Of a stretch of 64,000 nucleotides of DNA, positions 9,852-19,018 are shown piece after piece. The number at the start of each line of letters is the position of its first letter. Position 1 is the stretch's first letter. Source of the DNA: Sulfitobacter undariae (GTDB lineage: Bacteria; Pseudomonadota; Alphaproteobacteria; Rhodobacterales; Rhodobacteraceae); NCBI RefSeq assembly GCF_014196805.1, contig NZ_JACIEI010000004.1, positions 124,001-188,000 on the forward strand, read 5' to 3'. A model generated the notes under the pieces. That model saw nothing but the letters and a program-made list of their open reading frames with translations. It did not search any database and was not told where the DNA came from. The position numbers and the translations under genes were made by a program.

Positions 9852-12494
9852 ATGAGCGCAGGCACAGTCACACCGATGATGGCCCAATATCTGGAAATCA
9901 AATCCGGCTATCCCGATGCCCTGCTGTTTTACCGCATGGGCGATTTCTATGAGATGTTCTTTGATGATGCTGTCGCCGCCTCCGAGGCGTTGGACATCGC
10001 GCTAACCAAACGTGGCAAACATGATGGCGAAGATATCCCCATGTGCGGCGTTCCCGTCCATGCCGCTGAAGGCTATCTGCTAACACTGATCCGCAAAGGG
10101 TTTCGCGTGGCCGTGGGTGAGCAGATGGAAACCCCCGCCGAGGCCAAAAAGCGCGGCAATAAATCCATCGTGAAACGAGATGTTGTGCGGCTGGTCACCC
10201 CCGGCACGTTGACCGAGGAATCTTTACTGGAGGCGCGGCGGCACAACTACCTTGCTGCCTTTGCAGAGGTACGCGATGGGCACGCGCTGGCATGGGTCGA
10301 TATATCAACCGGTGCGTTTCACGTGATGACCCTACCTTTGGTTCGGCTTGGGCCAGAACTGGCACGGCTGTCCCCGTCTGAATTGCTGATCCCAGAAGGC
10401 AAGGAAAGCGAATTGCGTGAGTTAGAGACTGAATTTAGCCTGTCCTTAACCACGCTCGCACGCGCCAGCTTTGACAGTACAGGGGCTGAGCAACGTGTTT
10501 GCGCACTATTTGGCGTGCAATCTCTGGACGCTTTCGGCAGTTTTAACCGCGCGGAAGTGTCGGCGATGGGTGCCTTGATTGAATATCTGGATATGACGCA
10601 AAAGGGTAACCTGCCCTTGCTGCGCAAACCTGTCAAAGAAACCGAAGCGCGTACTGTGCAAATTGATGCCGCAACACGGCGTAATCTGGAATTAACCCAT
10701 GCCTTGTCGGGTGGCCGTGCGGGGTCATTGCTGTCTGTGATGGACCGCACTGTGACAGCCAGTGGCGCACGATTGCTTGAACGGCGGATTTCCAGCCCTT
10801 CGCGTGTGTTAGAGACGATTCATGCCCGTTTGAATGCCGTTGATTATGCAGTCAACAACAGCCGAACCGCCCAAGATATCCGCAGCCGTCTGCGGGCTGT
10901 CCCTGATCTGGAGCGTGCTTTGTCACGGCTGGCATTGGACCGTGGCGGCCCCCGCGATCTGGCCGCGATCCGCAATGGCCTGACCGAGGCCGCCTATCTG
11001 AATGAGACCCTAACACAGATAGAACTGCCAGATTTGCTGAAAACCGCTGTTGAAAACCTGTCAGGCCACGATGACCTTGTCACCTTGTTAGAGGATGCCC
11101 TTATCGCCGAACCGCCTTTGCTGGTGCGGGATGGCGGATTTATCGCGCAGGGCTACCGCGAAGAACTGGACGAGGTGCGTAAACTGCGTGACGAGGGCCG
11201 CAGTGTGGTTGCGGCTATGCAGGCGCAATTCGTCACTGATACGGGCATTTCGGCTCTGAAAATCAAACACAACAATGTGCTGGGCTACTTTATCGAGACC
11301 ACAGCAACACACGCAGAAAAGATGCTATCGCCGCCCCTGTCCGAGGTGTTCATTCACCGTCAAACCACCGCCAATCAAGTGCGTTTCACAACTGTTGAAC
11401 TGTCCGAGCTGGAAACAAAAATACTCAACGCTGGGAATCACGCTGTCGAACTTGAGAAACAGCTCTATGCTAGTTTGCGCACCGCGATCCTGAATCAAGC
11501 GGGCGAAATCGGTGCAACCTCTGCCGCTTTGGCCGAACTCGATCTGGCTTGTGCGCTGGCCGATCTGGCGCAGGCAGAAAACTGGGTTAAACCCAGCATC
11601 GACAATTCCCGCGCCTTTAACATCCAAGGCGGGCGTCATCCCGTTGTGGAACGGGCGTTGGCGCAGCAATCTGGCGCGCAGTTTGTTGCAAACGATTGTG
11701 ACCTCAGCGCAGATACCAGCGCCGCAATCTGGCTGCTGACGGGCCCGAACATGGCGGGTAAATCGACCTATCTGCGCCAGAACGCGATCATAGCGCTGAT
11801 TGCACAAATGGGCAGCTACGTGCCAGCCCGCAGTGCGCATATCGGTATCGTATCGCAATTGTTCAGCCGTGTTGGTGCGTCAGATGATTTGGCGCGGGGC
11901 CGCTCGACCTTTATGGTTGAAATGGTGGAAACCGCCGCGATCCTGAACCAAGCTGATGACCGCGCCTTGGTGATCCTTGATGAAATCGGACGCGGCACCG
12001 CAACTTATGATGGCCTATCCATCGCATGGGCGACGTTGGAACATCTGCACGATGTGAACCGCGCCCGCGCATTGTTTGCCACGCATTACCACGAAATGAC
12101 CGCACTGGCAGGCAAGCTGGACGGCGTTGATAATGCCACTGTCACCGTCAAAGAATGGGAGGGTGACGTGATCTTTTTGCACGAGGTCAAAAAAGGCGCA
12201 GCAGATCGGTCGTATGGGGTACAAGTTGCCCAACTTGCTGGATTACCGGCAGCAGTGATTGCCCGCGCCCGTGTGGTGTTGGAGGCGTTAGAAAAAGGTG
12301 AACGTGAAGGCGGCGCCACGCAAAAGACGTTGATCGACGATCTGCCTTTGTTTGCAACAATCCCCACACCGGCCCCTGCCCCTGTGAAGTCATCCGCGCT
12401 GGATGACATGATGAACACAGTTTTACCGGACGAGTTGACCCCACGCGAAGCGCTGGATCTGATCTACAAACTAAAAGAGGCGGCCAAAAACTGA
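9852..12494 (+). CDS. mutS: DNA mismatch repair protein MutS
   Basis: MutS recognises base mismatches and starts repair with MutL. The 880-residue product carries the N-terminal mismatch-reading motif GDFYEMF, the ATPase Walker A GPNMAGKST (631-639), Walker B VILDEIGRGT and the switch ATHYHEM. The start at 9852 follows gagaggga at proper spacing; an in-frame ATG at 9807 would add 15 residues unlike MutS. A hairpin overlaps the stop codon. mutL is not in the window. Confidence 0.97.
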   Translation: MSAGTVTPMMAQYLEIKSGYPDALLFYRMGDFYEMFFDDAVAASEALDIALTKRGKHDGEDIPMCGVPVHAAEGYLLTLIRKGFRVAVGEQMETPAEAKKRGNKSIVKRDVVRLVTPGTLTEESLLEARRHNYLAAFAEVRDGHALAWVDISTGAFHVMTLPLVRLGPELARLSPSELLIPEGKESELRELETEFSLSLTTLARASFDSTGAEQRVCALFGVQSLDAFGSFNRAEVSAMGALIEYLDMTQKGNLPLLRKPVKETEARTVQIDAATRRNLELTHALSGGRAGSLLSVMDRTVTASGARLLERRISSPSRVLETIHARLNAVDYAVNNSRTAQDIRSRLRAVPDLERALSRLALDRGGPRDLAAIRNGLTEAAYLNETLTQIELPDLLKTAVENLSGHDDLVTLLEDALIAEPPLLVRDGGFIAQGYREELDEVRKLRDEGRSVVAAMQAQFVTDTGISALKIKHNNVLGYFIETTATHAEKMLSPPLSEVFIHRQTTANQVRFTTVELSELETKILNAGNHAVELEKQLYASLRTAILNQAGEIGATSAALAELDLACALADLAQAENWVKPSIDNSRAFNIQGGRHPVVERALAQQSGAQFVANDCDLSADTSAAIWLLTGPNMAGKSTYLRQNAIIALIAQMGSYVPARSAHIGIVSQLFSRVGASDDLARGRSTFMVEMVETAAILNQADDRALVILDEIGRGTATYDGLSIAWATLEHLHDVNRARALFATHYHEMTALAGKLDGVDNATVTVKEWEGDVIFLHEVKKGAADRSYGVQVAQLAGLPAAVIARARVVLEALEKGEREGGATQKTLIDDLPLFATIPTPAPAPVKSSALDDMMNTVLPDELTPREALDLIYKLKEAAKN

Positions 12495-12504
12495 CCGCCT
12501 CTTT
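12474..12504. terminator. Bidirectional hairpin between mutS and grpE
   Basis: A 10-base perfect stem (aaagaggcgg / ccgcctcttt) with an 11-base loop spans the mutS stop codon. The A/T ends of the arms give a short T-run on either strand, so it can serve both the rightward mutS transcript and the leftward grpE transcript that ends at 12528. Confidence 0.7.
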
Positions 12505-12527
12505 GATAAACGTGAAACATCCGTTTT

Positions 12528-13082
12528 TTATGCGGGTGTGGAAGACACACCAACTTGTGCTGGACGCAGCAAACGATCGTGCAACATAAAGCCTTCGGCG
12601 GCGACCTGAATAATGTCACCTGCTTTGGTTGCTGGCACAGGTGCTTCAAACATGGCTTGATGCACTTTGGGATCAAAGCGGTCACCAACTTCGGGCGCGA
12701 TCACTTCCATGCCGTGTTTTTTGAACACCGACAGGAGTTCACGCATCGTCAAATCAACACCTTCCAAAAGCGGTCCAGAAACTTCACGCTGTTCTTCGGT
12801 TGCTGATTCCAACGCACGTTTCATGTTGTCGTAAACAGACAACATATCACGGGCCAGCTTGGAGCCGCCGTAGTTTTCCGCCTCGCGACGGTCTTTGTCC
12901 GAGCGTTTGCGCGCATTCTCGGCATCGGCCAAAGCACGCATCAGACGATCTTTATATTGATCGCGCTCTTGCATTACTTCTTCGAGGGCCAGTTCGCCCT
13001 CATCAATTTCTTCCATTTCGTCAGCATATGCTTCTGCTTCTGCTGCTTCCGGGTCATCCAAAAAATCGTTCGGGTCTGCCAT
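12528..13082 (-). CDS. grpE: Nucleotide exchange factor GrpE
   Basis: GrpE releases ADP from the chaperone DnaK. The 184-residue protein shows an acidic, disordered N-terminus (residues 1-35), a long helical dimerisation stretch (ERDQYKDRLMRALADAENA) and the C-terminal beta domain containing GDRFDPKVHQAM. It lies 9 bases downstream of hrcA on the same strand, forming the usual hrcA-grpE heat-shock unit. dnaK and dnaJ are elsewhere. Confidence 0.95.
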   Translation of the reverse strand: MADPNDFLDDPEAAEAEAYADEMEEIDEGELALEEVMQERDQYKDRLMRALADAENARKRSDKDRREAENYGGSKLARDMLSVYDNMKRALESATEEQREVSGPLLEGVDLTMRELLSVFKKHGMEVIAPEVGDRFDPKVHQAMFEAPVPATKAGDIIQVAAEGFMLHDRLLRPAQVGVSSTPA

Positions 13083-13091
13083 ATTCCACCT

Positions 13092-14156
13092 CTAACTCCG
13101 GTCGGAAATCAATTTCCCGACCAGTTGTGCCGTGTAGTTCACAATCGGCACGATACGTCCATAGTTTAGGCGCGTCGGGCCAATTACGCCCACCGCACCA
13201 ATGATCTTACGATCAGAGTTCATATATGGGGAAACCACCAAAGAGGAACCCGAAAGTGAGAAAAGTTTGTTCTCTGAGCCAATAAAAATGCGCACACCGT
13301 CGCCATCCTCGGCCAGTTCAAGAAAATCCGCGATATCGCGCTTGCGCTCAAGGTCGTCAAACAGGCTACGGACCTTTTCCAGATCTTGGGATTCGCCACT
13401 GGTGGTCAGCAGGTTTGCACGGCCCCGTACTATCAAACGTTCAGAATGACCTTCGCCGCTCTCCCAAATCACCAGACCACTTTCGACCAATTCGGCCGCC
13501 AGCACATCAATCTCCTGACGTCGGCGGCTCATCTCGGTTTTAATGGTGCGCTGAAGTTCGCTTAAGGTTTTTCCCTCAACCAGAGAATTCAGAAAATTCG
13601 CAGCTTCGCGCATAGAGCTGGGCGTTTGCCCGACAGGCGGCACGAACAGGCGATTTTCAACGTGACCGTCAGAGAACACCAAAACCGCCAAAGCGCGGTC
13701 CTGAGAGAGGGATACAAATTCGATATGTTTGATCGGCGCTTCGTGTTTTGGCGCAAGAACCAAAGACGCGCCATGTGTCACACCAGACAGCGCGGTGCCC
13801 AATCGGTCCAGCGTCGCCGTAACGTCATCCGCGTTGCGCCCCATTGTCGCGTCCATCTGGGCGCGGTCATTATCGTCGGGGTTTCCCACCTCCAGCAGTC
13901 CATCCACAAACATGCGCAAACCCAATTGCGTCGGGATACGTCCTGCACTGACATGCGGGCTATCGAGCAAACCCAGATACTCTAAATCCTGCATGACGTT
14001 ACGAATTGTCGCGGCACTGACCTTTTCGGAAAAGTCACGCGTCAGGGTCCGCGACCCCACAGGTTCGCCATTGGCCAAATAGCCTTCAACCACACGCCGA
14101 AACACCTCGCGTGAGCGGTTGTTCATTTCTTGTAAGAGGCCCGATGTATCTGTCAT
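13092..14156 (-). CDS. hrcA: Heat-inducible transcription repressor HrcA
   Basis: HrcA represses heat-shock operons by binding CIRCE operators. The 354-residue product has an N-terminal winged helix (LNNRSREVF-like start, then VSAATIRNVMQDLEYLGLL and SAGRIPT) followed by the GAF-like ligand and dimer region. I chose the ATG at 14156; a TTG nine bases upstream is also open, and neither has a strong ribosome-binding site. I see no CIRCE inverted repeat in the 82-base gap shared with divergent rph, so autoregulation by HrcA is not supported here. Confidence 0.93.
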   Translation of the reverse strand: MTDTSGLLQEMNNRSREVFRRVVEGYLANGEPVGSRTLTRDFSEKVSAATIRNVMQDLEYLGLLDSPHVSAGRIPTQLGLRMFVDGLLEVGNPDDNDRAQMDATMGRNADDVTATLDRLGTALSGVTHGASLVLAPKHEAPIKHIEFVSLSQDRALAVLVFSDGHVENRLFVPPVGQTPSSMREAANFLNSLVEGKTLSELQRTIKTEMSRRRQEIDVLAAELVESGLVIWESGEGHSERLIVRGRANLLTTSGESQDLEKVRSLFDDLERKRDIADFLELAEDGDGVRIFIGSENKLFSLSGSSLVVSPYMNSDRKIIGAVGVIGPTRLNYGRIVPIVNYTAQLVGKLISDRS

Positions 14157-14238
14157 GCTGTACAATAAGGCCGTGGGGGTTGCATCTGCAAGGGATCGAA
14201 AGGTATCGAGTGGTTAAATCATTCAAAAGGAATATCCC

Positions 14239-14952
14239 ATGCGCCCATCTGGCCGTAAACTTGATCAAATGCGTGACGTCTCTGTTGAGGTTGGCTTTAC
14301 CAAACACGCCGAGGGCTCTGCCCTGATCAAGATGGGCGATACACATGTTCTGTGCACGGCCACGATTGAACCACGTGTTCCTTCGTTCATCAAAGGATCG
14401 GGCCTTGGTTGGGTTACAGCGGAATACGGCATGTTGCCCCGCGCGACAAACACGCGCATGCGCCGTGAAGCGGCCTCTGGCAAGCAAGGCGGCCGGACTG
14501 TCGAAATCCAACGCCTGATCGGTCGCGCATTGCGGGCGGGCGTTGACCGCGTCGCTTTGGGTGAACGCCAGATTACCATCGATTGTGACGTGCTTCAGGC
14601 AGATGGCGGCACGCGCTGCGCTTCTATCACAGGCGGTTGGATTGCATTGCGCCTTGCGGTGAACAAACTGATGAAAGCGGGCGACGTCATTTCCGATCCC
14701 ATGCTTGATCCTGTCGCGGCCGTAAGCTGTGGTATCTACGCGGGCCAACCCCTGCTTGATCTGGATTATCCAGAAGATTCCGAAGCGGGCGTCGATGGCA
14801 ATTTCATCATGACTGAAAGCGGCCAGATGATCGAAACCCAAATGAGCGCAGAAGGTTCAACCTATTCGCGTGCCCAAATGAATGAACTCCTCGATCTGGC
14901 GGAAAAAGGCATCGCCGAGTTAACGGCAGTACAACGGGCGGCCTGCGCATGA
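14239..14952 (+). CDS. rph: Ribonuclease PH
   Basis: This is a phosphorolytic 3'-to-5' exoribonuclease that trims tRNA 3' ends. The 237-residue length is standard. Family landmarks include the N-terminal [11 protein letters not shown], the RNA-binding [15 protein letters not shown], and the phosphate-binding/catalytic region [14 protein letters not shown]. The ribosome-binding site is aaaagga. Its stop overlaps the rdgB start by four bases, so rph, rdgB and probably hemW form one operon. Confidence 0.96.
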   Translation: MRPSGRKLDQMRDVSVEVGFTKHAEGSALIKMGDTHVLCTATIEPRVPSFIKGSGLGWVTAEYGMLPRATNTRMRREAASGKQGGRTVEIQRLIGRALRAGVDRVALGERQITIDCDVLQADGGTRCASITGGWIALRLAVNKLMKAGDVISDPMLDPVAAVSCGIYAGQPLLDLDYPEDSEAGVDGNFIMTESGQMIETQMSAEGSTYSRAQMNELLDLAEKGIAELTAVQRAACA

Positions 14953-15560
14953 GCCGCAAGTTCACAGGCGACCGCATCCTGATTGCCACGCATAACGCAG
15001 GCAAGCTGGAAGAAATGACGCAGCTTTTTGCCCCTCTTGGCATCACCGTTGTGGGTGCCAAGGAATTAAATTTGGCAGAACCCGAAGAGACAGAAGACAC
15101 GTTCATCGGCAATTCACGGATCAAGGCCCACGCGGCGGTTAAGGCCACTGGCCTACCGGCGCTTGCTGATGACAGCGGCATTCAGGTTGCCGCCCTGGAC
15201 AACGCCCCTGGAGTTTATACTGCTGATTGGGCTGAAACCCCGAATGGCCGCGACTTTGTTATGGCGATGCACAAAACCCACGATCTTCTAGAAAAAGCCA
15301 ACGCACCCCACCCTCGCGCTGCACGGTTTTGCGCCACGCTGGTTCTTGCGTGGCCAGATGGACATGACGAAGTTGTTGAGGGCTTTGTAGACGGTACATT
15401 TGTCTGGCCCATGCGCGGCGAAGTTGGCCATGGCTATGACCCCATTTTCCAGCCTATTGGCGAGGTGCGTACCTTTGCCGAAATGCCCCAAGATGAGAAA
15501 AATACAATGAGCCACCGCTCGGATGCGTTCACCAAATTACTGGCGCAATGCTTTGATTGA
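14949..15560 (+). CDS. rdgB: Non-canonical purine NTP pyrophosphatase (XTP/dITP diphosphatase)
   Basis: This enzyme removes deaminated purine nucleotides (XTP, dITP) from the pool before they enter DNA. The 203-residue HAM1/RdgB protein has the nucleotide motif [22 protein letters not shown] with catalytic acidic residues, and GYDPIF near the C-terminus. Its start overlaps the rph stop (ATGA). The 3' end overlaps the next frame. Confidence 0.95.
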   Translation: MSRKFTGDRILIATHNAGKLEEMTQLFAPLGITVVGAKELNLAEPEETEDTFIGNSRIKAHAAVKATGLPALADDSGIQVAALDNAPGVYTADWAETPNGRDFVMAMHKTHDLLEKANAPHPRAARFCATLVLAWPDGHDEVVEGFVDGTFVWPMRGEVGHGYDPIFQPIGEVRTFAEMPQDEKNTMSHRSDAFTKLLAQCFD

Positions 15561-16710
15561 AGACTGGCAGCAGGGCGGCTTTGGCATCTACATCCACTGG
15601 CCGTTCTGCGAAGCAAAATGCCCCTATTGCGATTTCAACAGCCACGTGTCGCGCAGCATTGATCAAGCAGCATGGAAAACGGCCTATTTATCCGAACTGA
15701 AACGCTATGCTGCGGAAACCCAAGGCCGGACTGTTACGTCCGTGTTCTTTGGCGGCGGCACCCCCAGCTTGATGAACCCAGATACAGTTGCCGCAGTTAT
15801 CGCCGAGATACGAACGCTTTGGCCCGTTGCAAATGATCTGGAAATTACCTTAGAAGCAAATCCCGGTTCAGTTGAAGCAGGTCGATTTGTTGCTTACCGT
15901 GATGGCGGTGTTTCGCGTATCTCAATGGGGATACAGGCGTTGAACGATGCGGATCTTAAACGGTTGGGGCGCATACATTCTACTGCCGAGGCTTTGGCCG
16001 CCTTTGACATTGCCCGCAACACATTTGAACGGGTTAGCTTTGATCTCATCTATGCCCGCCAAAACCAGTCTTTGCACGATTGGGAAACCGAGCTTAATCA
16101 GGCCCTATCCCTATCAATAGACCATCTTTCTCTTTATCAACTAACGATTGAAAACGGGACCGCATTTGGTGATCGCTATGCCATCGGCAAGCTGCGCGGC
16201 CTGCCCGATGAAGACCTTGGCGCAGATATGTTTGACCTGACGCAAGACGTTTGTGGCGCCTTTGGAATGCCCGCCTATGAGGTATCCAATCACGCCCGCG
16301 ACAGCGCCCAATCGCGGCATAATCTCATCTATTGGCGCTACGGTGATTATCTGGGCATTGGCCCCGGTGCGCATGGGCGTCTGACCCGTTCGGGACAACG
16401 CAATGCGACGATTTGCTATAGTAACCCAAAGCGTTGGTTAGATGAAGTTGCCCAAGGCAGCCCTGAGCAAAGCCGCGAAGCTTTGGAGCGCGGAGACGAA
16501 GCCACTGAATTTTTACTCATGGGGCTTCGGTTACGAGAAGGCATTGATGTAACGCGTTATGCAGCGCTTGCTGAAAAACCGTTGGACGCCGGCGTCTTGA
16601 CCCATTTGACGGAAATCGGAATGATCAAGGTCACGCCAACTAGGTTGGTCGTGACCGATCATGGTTTCCGAGTTTTAAACTCTGTAATCGCAGAACTGTT
16701 GAGCGCTTAA
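15523..16710 (+). CDS. hemW: Radical SAM heme chaperone HemW
   Basis: HemW is a HemN-like radical SAM protein that carries heme. The [4Fe-4S] motif CxxxCxxC is seen as CEAKCPYC (29-36), and FFGGGTPS provides the SAM-binding glycines. The ATG at 15523 overlaps rdgB by 38 bases. A TTG at 15553, leaving an 8-base overlap and starting [11 protein letters not shown], is an equally good start and I cannot decide between them. HemW is preferred over the oxidase HemN from the motif and length (395 residues), not from a full alignment. The 3' end overlaps convergent parB by four bases. Confidence 0.88.
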   Translation: MRSPNYWRNALIEDWQQGGFGIYIHWPFCEAKCPYCDFNSHVSRSIDQAAWKTAYLSELKRYAAETQGRTVTSVFFGGGTPSLMNPDTVAAVIAEIRTLWPVANDLEITLEANPGSVEAGRFVAYRDGGVSRISMGIQALNDADLKRLGRIHSTAEALAAFDIARNTFERVSFDLIYARQNQSLHDWETELNQALSLSIDHLSLYQLTIENGTAFGDRYAIGKLRGLPDEDLGADMFDLTQDVCGAFGMPAYEVSNHARDSAQSRHNLIYWRYGDYLGIGPGAHGRLTRSGQRNATICYSNPKRWLDEVAQGSPEQSREALERGDEATEFLLMGLRLREGIDVTRYAALAEKPLDAGVLTHLTEIGMIKVTPTRLVVTDHGFRVLNSVIAELLSA

Positions 16711-17600
16711 GACCCGCTCAACAGTCGACAAATCTCGTCCAGTTGATCCAAAGATTTGTATTGGATGCTTACCTGCCCGCTTTCCTGACCTGGCTTATGG
16801 TTAAGAGAAACGCGCATGCCAAGGTTTGCTGACAGGTCACCCTCCAAAGCCTTGGTATCTGCATCTTTTTCGTTTGATTCATCCATGCCTTTTGGTTTCG
16901 GCTTTGGATCTCCGGCAAGCTCGCGCTTGACCAGAGACTCAGTTGCACGAACAGACAAACCACCTTTGATTACCTGTTGTGCCAACTTCATCGGGTTTTC
17001 GGAGGGGATCAACGCACGCGCATGTCCTGCCGACAGTTGACCATCACGCAGCAATTCTTGCACGGCTGTCGGTAGATTTAGCAACCGCAACAAGTTCGCA
17101 ATGTGGCTACGGCTTTTCCCCAACGCTTCGGCCATCTTTTCTTGAGTATGACCAAACTTATCCATCAACTGCTTATAGCCAGCAGCCTCCTCAGCCGCAT
17201 TCAAATCAGCCCGCTGAATGTTCTCGATGATAGCAACTTCTAGGACTTCGATGTCCGTGAATTCACGCACGATAACTGGCAAAGCGTGAAGCTGCACCAT
17301 TTGGGCAGCACGCCAGCGGCGTTCACCGGCAACAATTTCATAAGTCCCATCGGCACGCGCGCGTACAATCAAAGGCTGCAGAACACCCTTTTCTTTGATG
17401 GAGGCGGCAAGATCATCCAGATCATCTTGAACAAACTGCTTACGCGGCTGATCGGGATTGGGTGAGATCCGTTCAATTGGAACAAGTTGATCGGCCGACG
17501 ATGGGCCTTTTGCCACAACGGTCTCGGCCTCATTAACGTCTGCCATCAGTGCAGACAATCCGCGGCCAAGCCCCCGCTTGCGCTCGTGATTATTGGACAT
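16707..17600 (-). CDS. parB: Chromosome partitioning protein ParB
   Basis: ParB is a CTP-dependent clamp that loads at parS and spreads, working with ParA to separate new origins. The 297-residue protein has the N-terminal Lys/Arg-rich ParA-activating tail (KRGLGRGLSALM), the CTP-binding segment GERRWRAAQ (92-100), a helix-turn-helix around ALGKSRSHIANLLRL and a C-terminal dimer domain. Its start overlaps the parA end by 11 bases. Two perfect parS sites lie 1.4 and 3.3 kb upstream of its start. Confidence 0.96.
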   Translation of the reverse strand: MSNNHERKRGLGRGLSALMADVNEAETVVAKGPSSADQLVPIERISPNPDQPRKQFVQDDLDDLAASIKEKGVLQPLIVRARADGTYEIVAGERRWRAAQMVQLHALPVIVREFTDIEVLEVAIIENIQRADLNAAEEAAGYKQLMDKFGHTQEKMAEALGKSRSHIANLLRLLNLPTAVQELLRDGQLSAGHARALIPSENPMKLAQQVIKGGLSVRATESLVKRELAGDPKPKPKGMDESNEKDADTKALEGDLSANLGMRVSLNHKPGQESGQVSIQYKSLDQLDEICRLLSGS

Positions 17601-18417
17601 GCTGCACCTCTTTTTCTACGGTTTGGTTGTTTTTCATTAATTCGGTTGCCAGATCACGGTATGCTTGGGCGCCTTTTGATTGGCTGTCATAAGCTAAAAC
17701 TGGCATCGCAAAACTCGGTGCCTCGCTAACCCTAACATTTCTTGGCACCATGGTTTTGAAAACCAAGTCGCCAAGATTATCACGCGCATCTTTTTCAACC
17801 TGTTGAGACAGATTATTCCTACGATCATACATCGTCAAAACAATGCCTTCGATACGCAGATCTTTGTTACCCGATTGCCGAACTTCACGAATAGTCAGCA
17901 TCAACTGCGACAATCCCTCCAGCGCAAAAAACTCACTCTGTAGTGGTACAAGGACCGAGTGAGCACCAATCATTGCGTTTACCGTCAACAAGTTGAGAGA
18001 AGGCGGGCAATCGATCAATATGTAGTCAAAATTGAACGAATCCATTTGCGTTTGACGCAATGCATCGTGCAACAGAAAGCTCCGCTTTTCGTTTGACAAT
18101 AATTCAAGATCGGCTGAGCTTAGATCAACAGTTGCTGGAACAATAAACAGATTTTCAGTTGGCGTTTTCAAAATCACATCATTGAGATCGATGTCTTCCA
18201 GCAGCAGTTCATAAGTAGTGAACTCTCGATCTTCGAGATCAATTCCCAATCCAGTGGACGCATTCCCCTGTGGATCAAGGTCAATCACAAGAACCCGTTG
18301 ACCTTTTTCCGCCAGAGCAGCGGCCAAGTTAATTGTCGTTGTAGTTTTCCCGACACCGCCCTTCTGATTGGCGATTGCGATAATTTTTGGACCGTCAGGG
18401 CGAGATAAATCAGACAC
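17590..18417 (-). CDS. parA: Chromosome partitioning ATPase ParA
   Basis: ParA binds DNA nonspecifically as an ATP dimer and pulls ParB-parS complexes apart. The 275-residue Walker-type ATPase has the deviant P-loop KGGVGKTT (19-26), VIDLDPQGN and ILIDCPPSL. The start codon is GTG at 18417, overlapping the rsmG stop by eight bases. It belongs to the leftward rsmG-parA-parB unit. Confidence 0.96.
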   Translation of the reverse strand: MSDLSRPDGPKIIAIANQKGGVGKTTTTINLAAALAEKGQRVLVIDLDPQGNASTGLGIDLEDREFTTYELLLEDIDLNDVILKTPTENLFIVPATVDLSSADLELLSNEKRSFLLHDALRQTQMDSFNFDYILIDCPPSLNLLTVNAMIGAHSVLVPLQSEFFALEGLSQLMLTIREVRQSGNKDLRIEGIVLTMYDRRNNLSQQVEKDARDNLGDLVFKTMVPRNVRVSEAPSFAMPVLAYDSQSKGAQAYRDLATELMKNNQTVEKEVQHVQ

Positions 18418-19018
18418 GCGTAAGTTCCCTTATTTTCAGGATTGTGGCGTCGGGGTTTGTTTCACTTGTTATTACTTCTATATCGTAGGACCATGTATTC
18501 ATGGCTTCTTCATGCTCTTTTTCCCAGTTTGCGCCCTTCGGAAATAGAGCGATTCCATCTTGAGCAAGGTGAATCTCTGCGTATCCTAACAGTGAGTTAA
18601 GGTCACCCAAGGCACGAGCAGAGAGAACTGGTGTGTTGAAACTTGGAATTTTATCAACGCGCTCAGCCAAGACCTTTACCTTTAGGTTAAGTTCGCGAGC
18701 AGCTGTTCGTAAAAACGCGCATTTCCGCTGATCGCTGTCAACGAGAGTGAACTGACGTTCTGGAGCAAGCTCGCGCGCCAATACTGCAACAACGATACCC
18801 GGAAATCCGCCGCCGCTCCCTATATCCAACCAATCCCCTACATTCGGTGCCAGCGCATATATCTGGGTAGAATCAACGATATGCCTATCCCAAAGCTGCG
18901 CCGCATCTCCACTTGAGATCAAATTTATTTTCTTAGTCCACTTTAGAACTAGGGATTCAAACTCATGGAGTCTTTCAATTGTTTCACGTGAAACATCTCC
19001 CAAATTGAAATTACTCAT
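18410..19018 (-). CDS. rsmG: 16S rRNA (guanine-N7) methyltransferase RsmG
   Basis: RsmG (GidB) methylates G527 of 16S rRNA. The 202-residue SAM-dependent enzyme has the motif WLDIGSGGGFPGI and VDSDQRKCAFL. Its N-terminal DVSRETI is encoded by a perfect parS site. The ATG overlaps the mnmG stop by one base (TAATG), and parA follows with an 8-base overlap. Confidence 0.95.
   Translation of the reverse strand: MSNFNLGDVSRETIERLHEFESLVLKWTKKINLISSGDAAQLWDRHIVDSTQIYALAPNVGDWLDIGSGGGFPGIVVAVLARELAPERQFTLVDSDQRKCAFLRTAARELNLKVKVLAERVDKIPSFNTPVLSARALGDLNSLLGYAEIHLAQDGIALFPKGANWEKEHEEAMNTWSYDIEVITSETNPDATILKIRELTRV
18980..18995. promoter_or_regulatory. parS: parS partition site inside rsmG
   Basis: The 16-base palindrome tgtttcacgtgaaaca is a perfect match to the ParB recognition consensus. 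It lies in codons 8-13 of rsmG and encodes part of VSRET. It sits about 5.2 kb from the probable origin and within the operon that also encodes ParA and ParB. Confidence 0.93.

Noticed and set aside
12504-12519. parS-like half-site acgtgaaaca after mutS (also half-sites at 9730 and 18458)
   Set aside because: Only one half of the palindrome matches (three or more mismatches in the full 16 bases), below what ParB would be expected to recognise.
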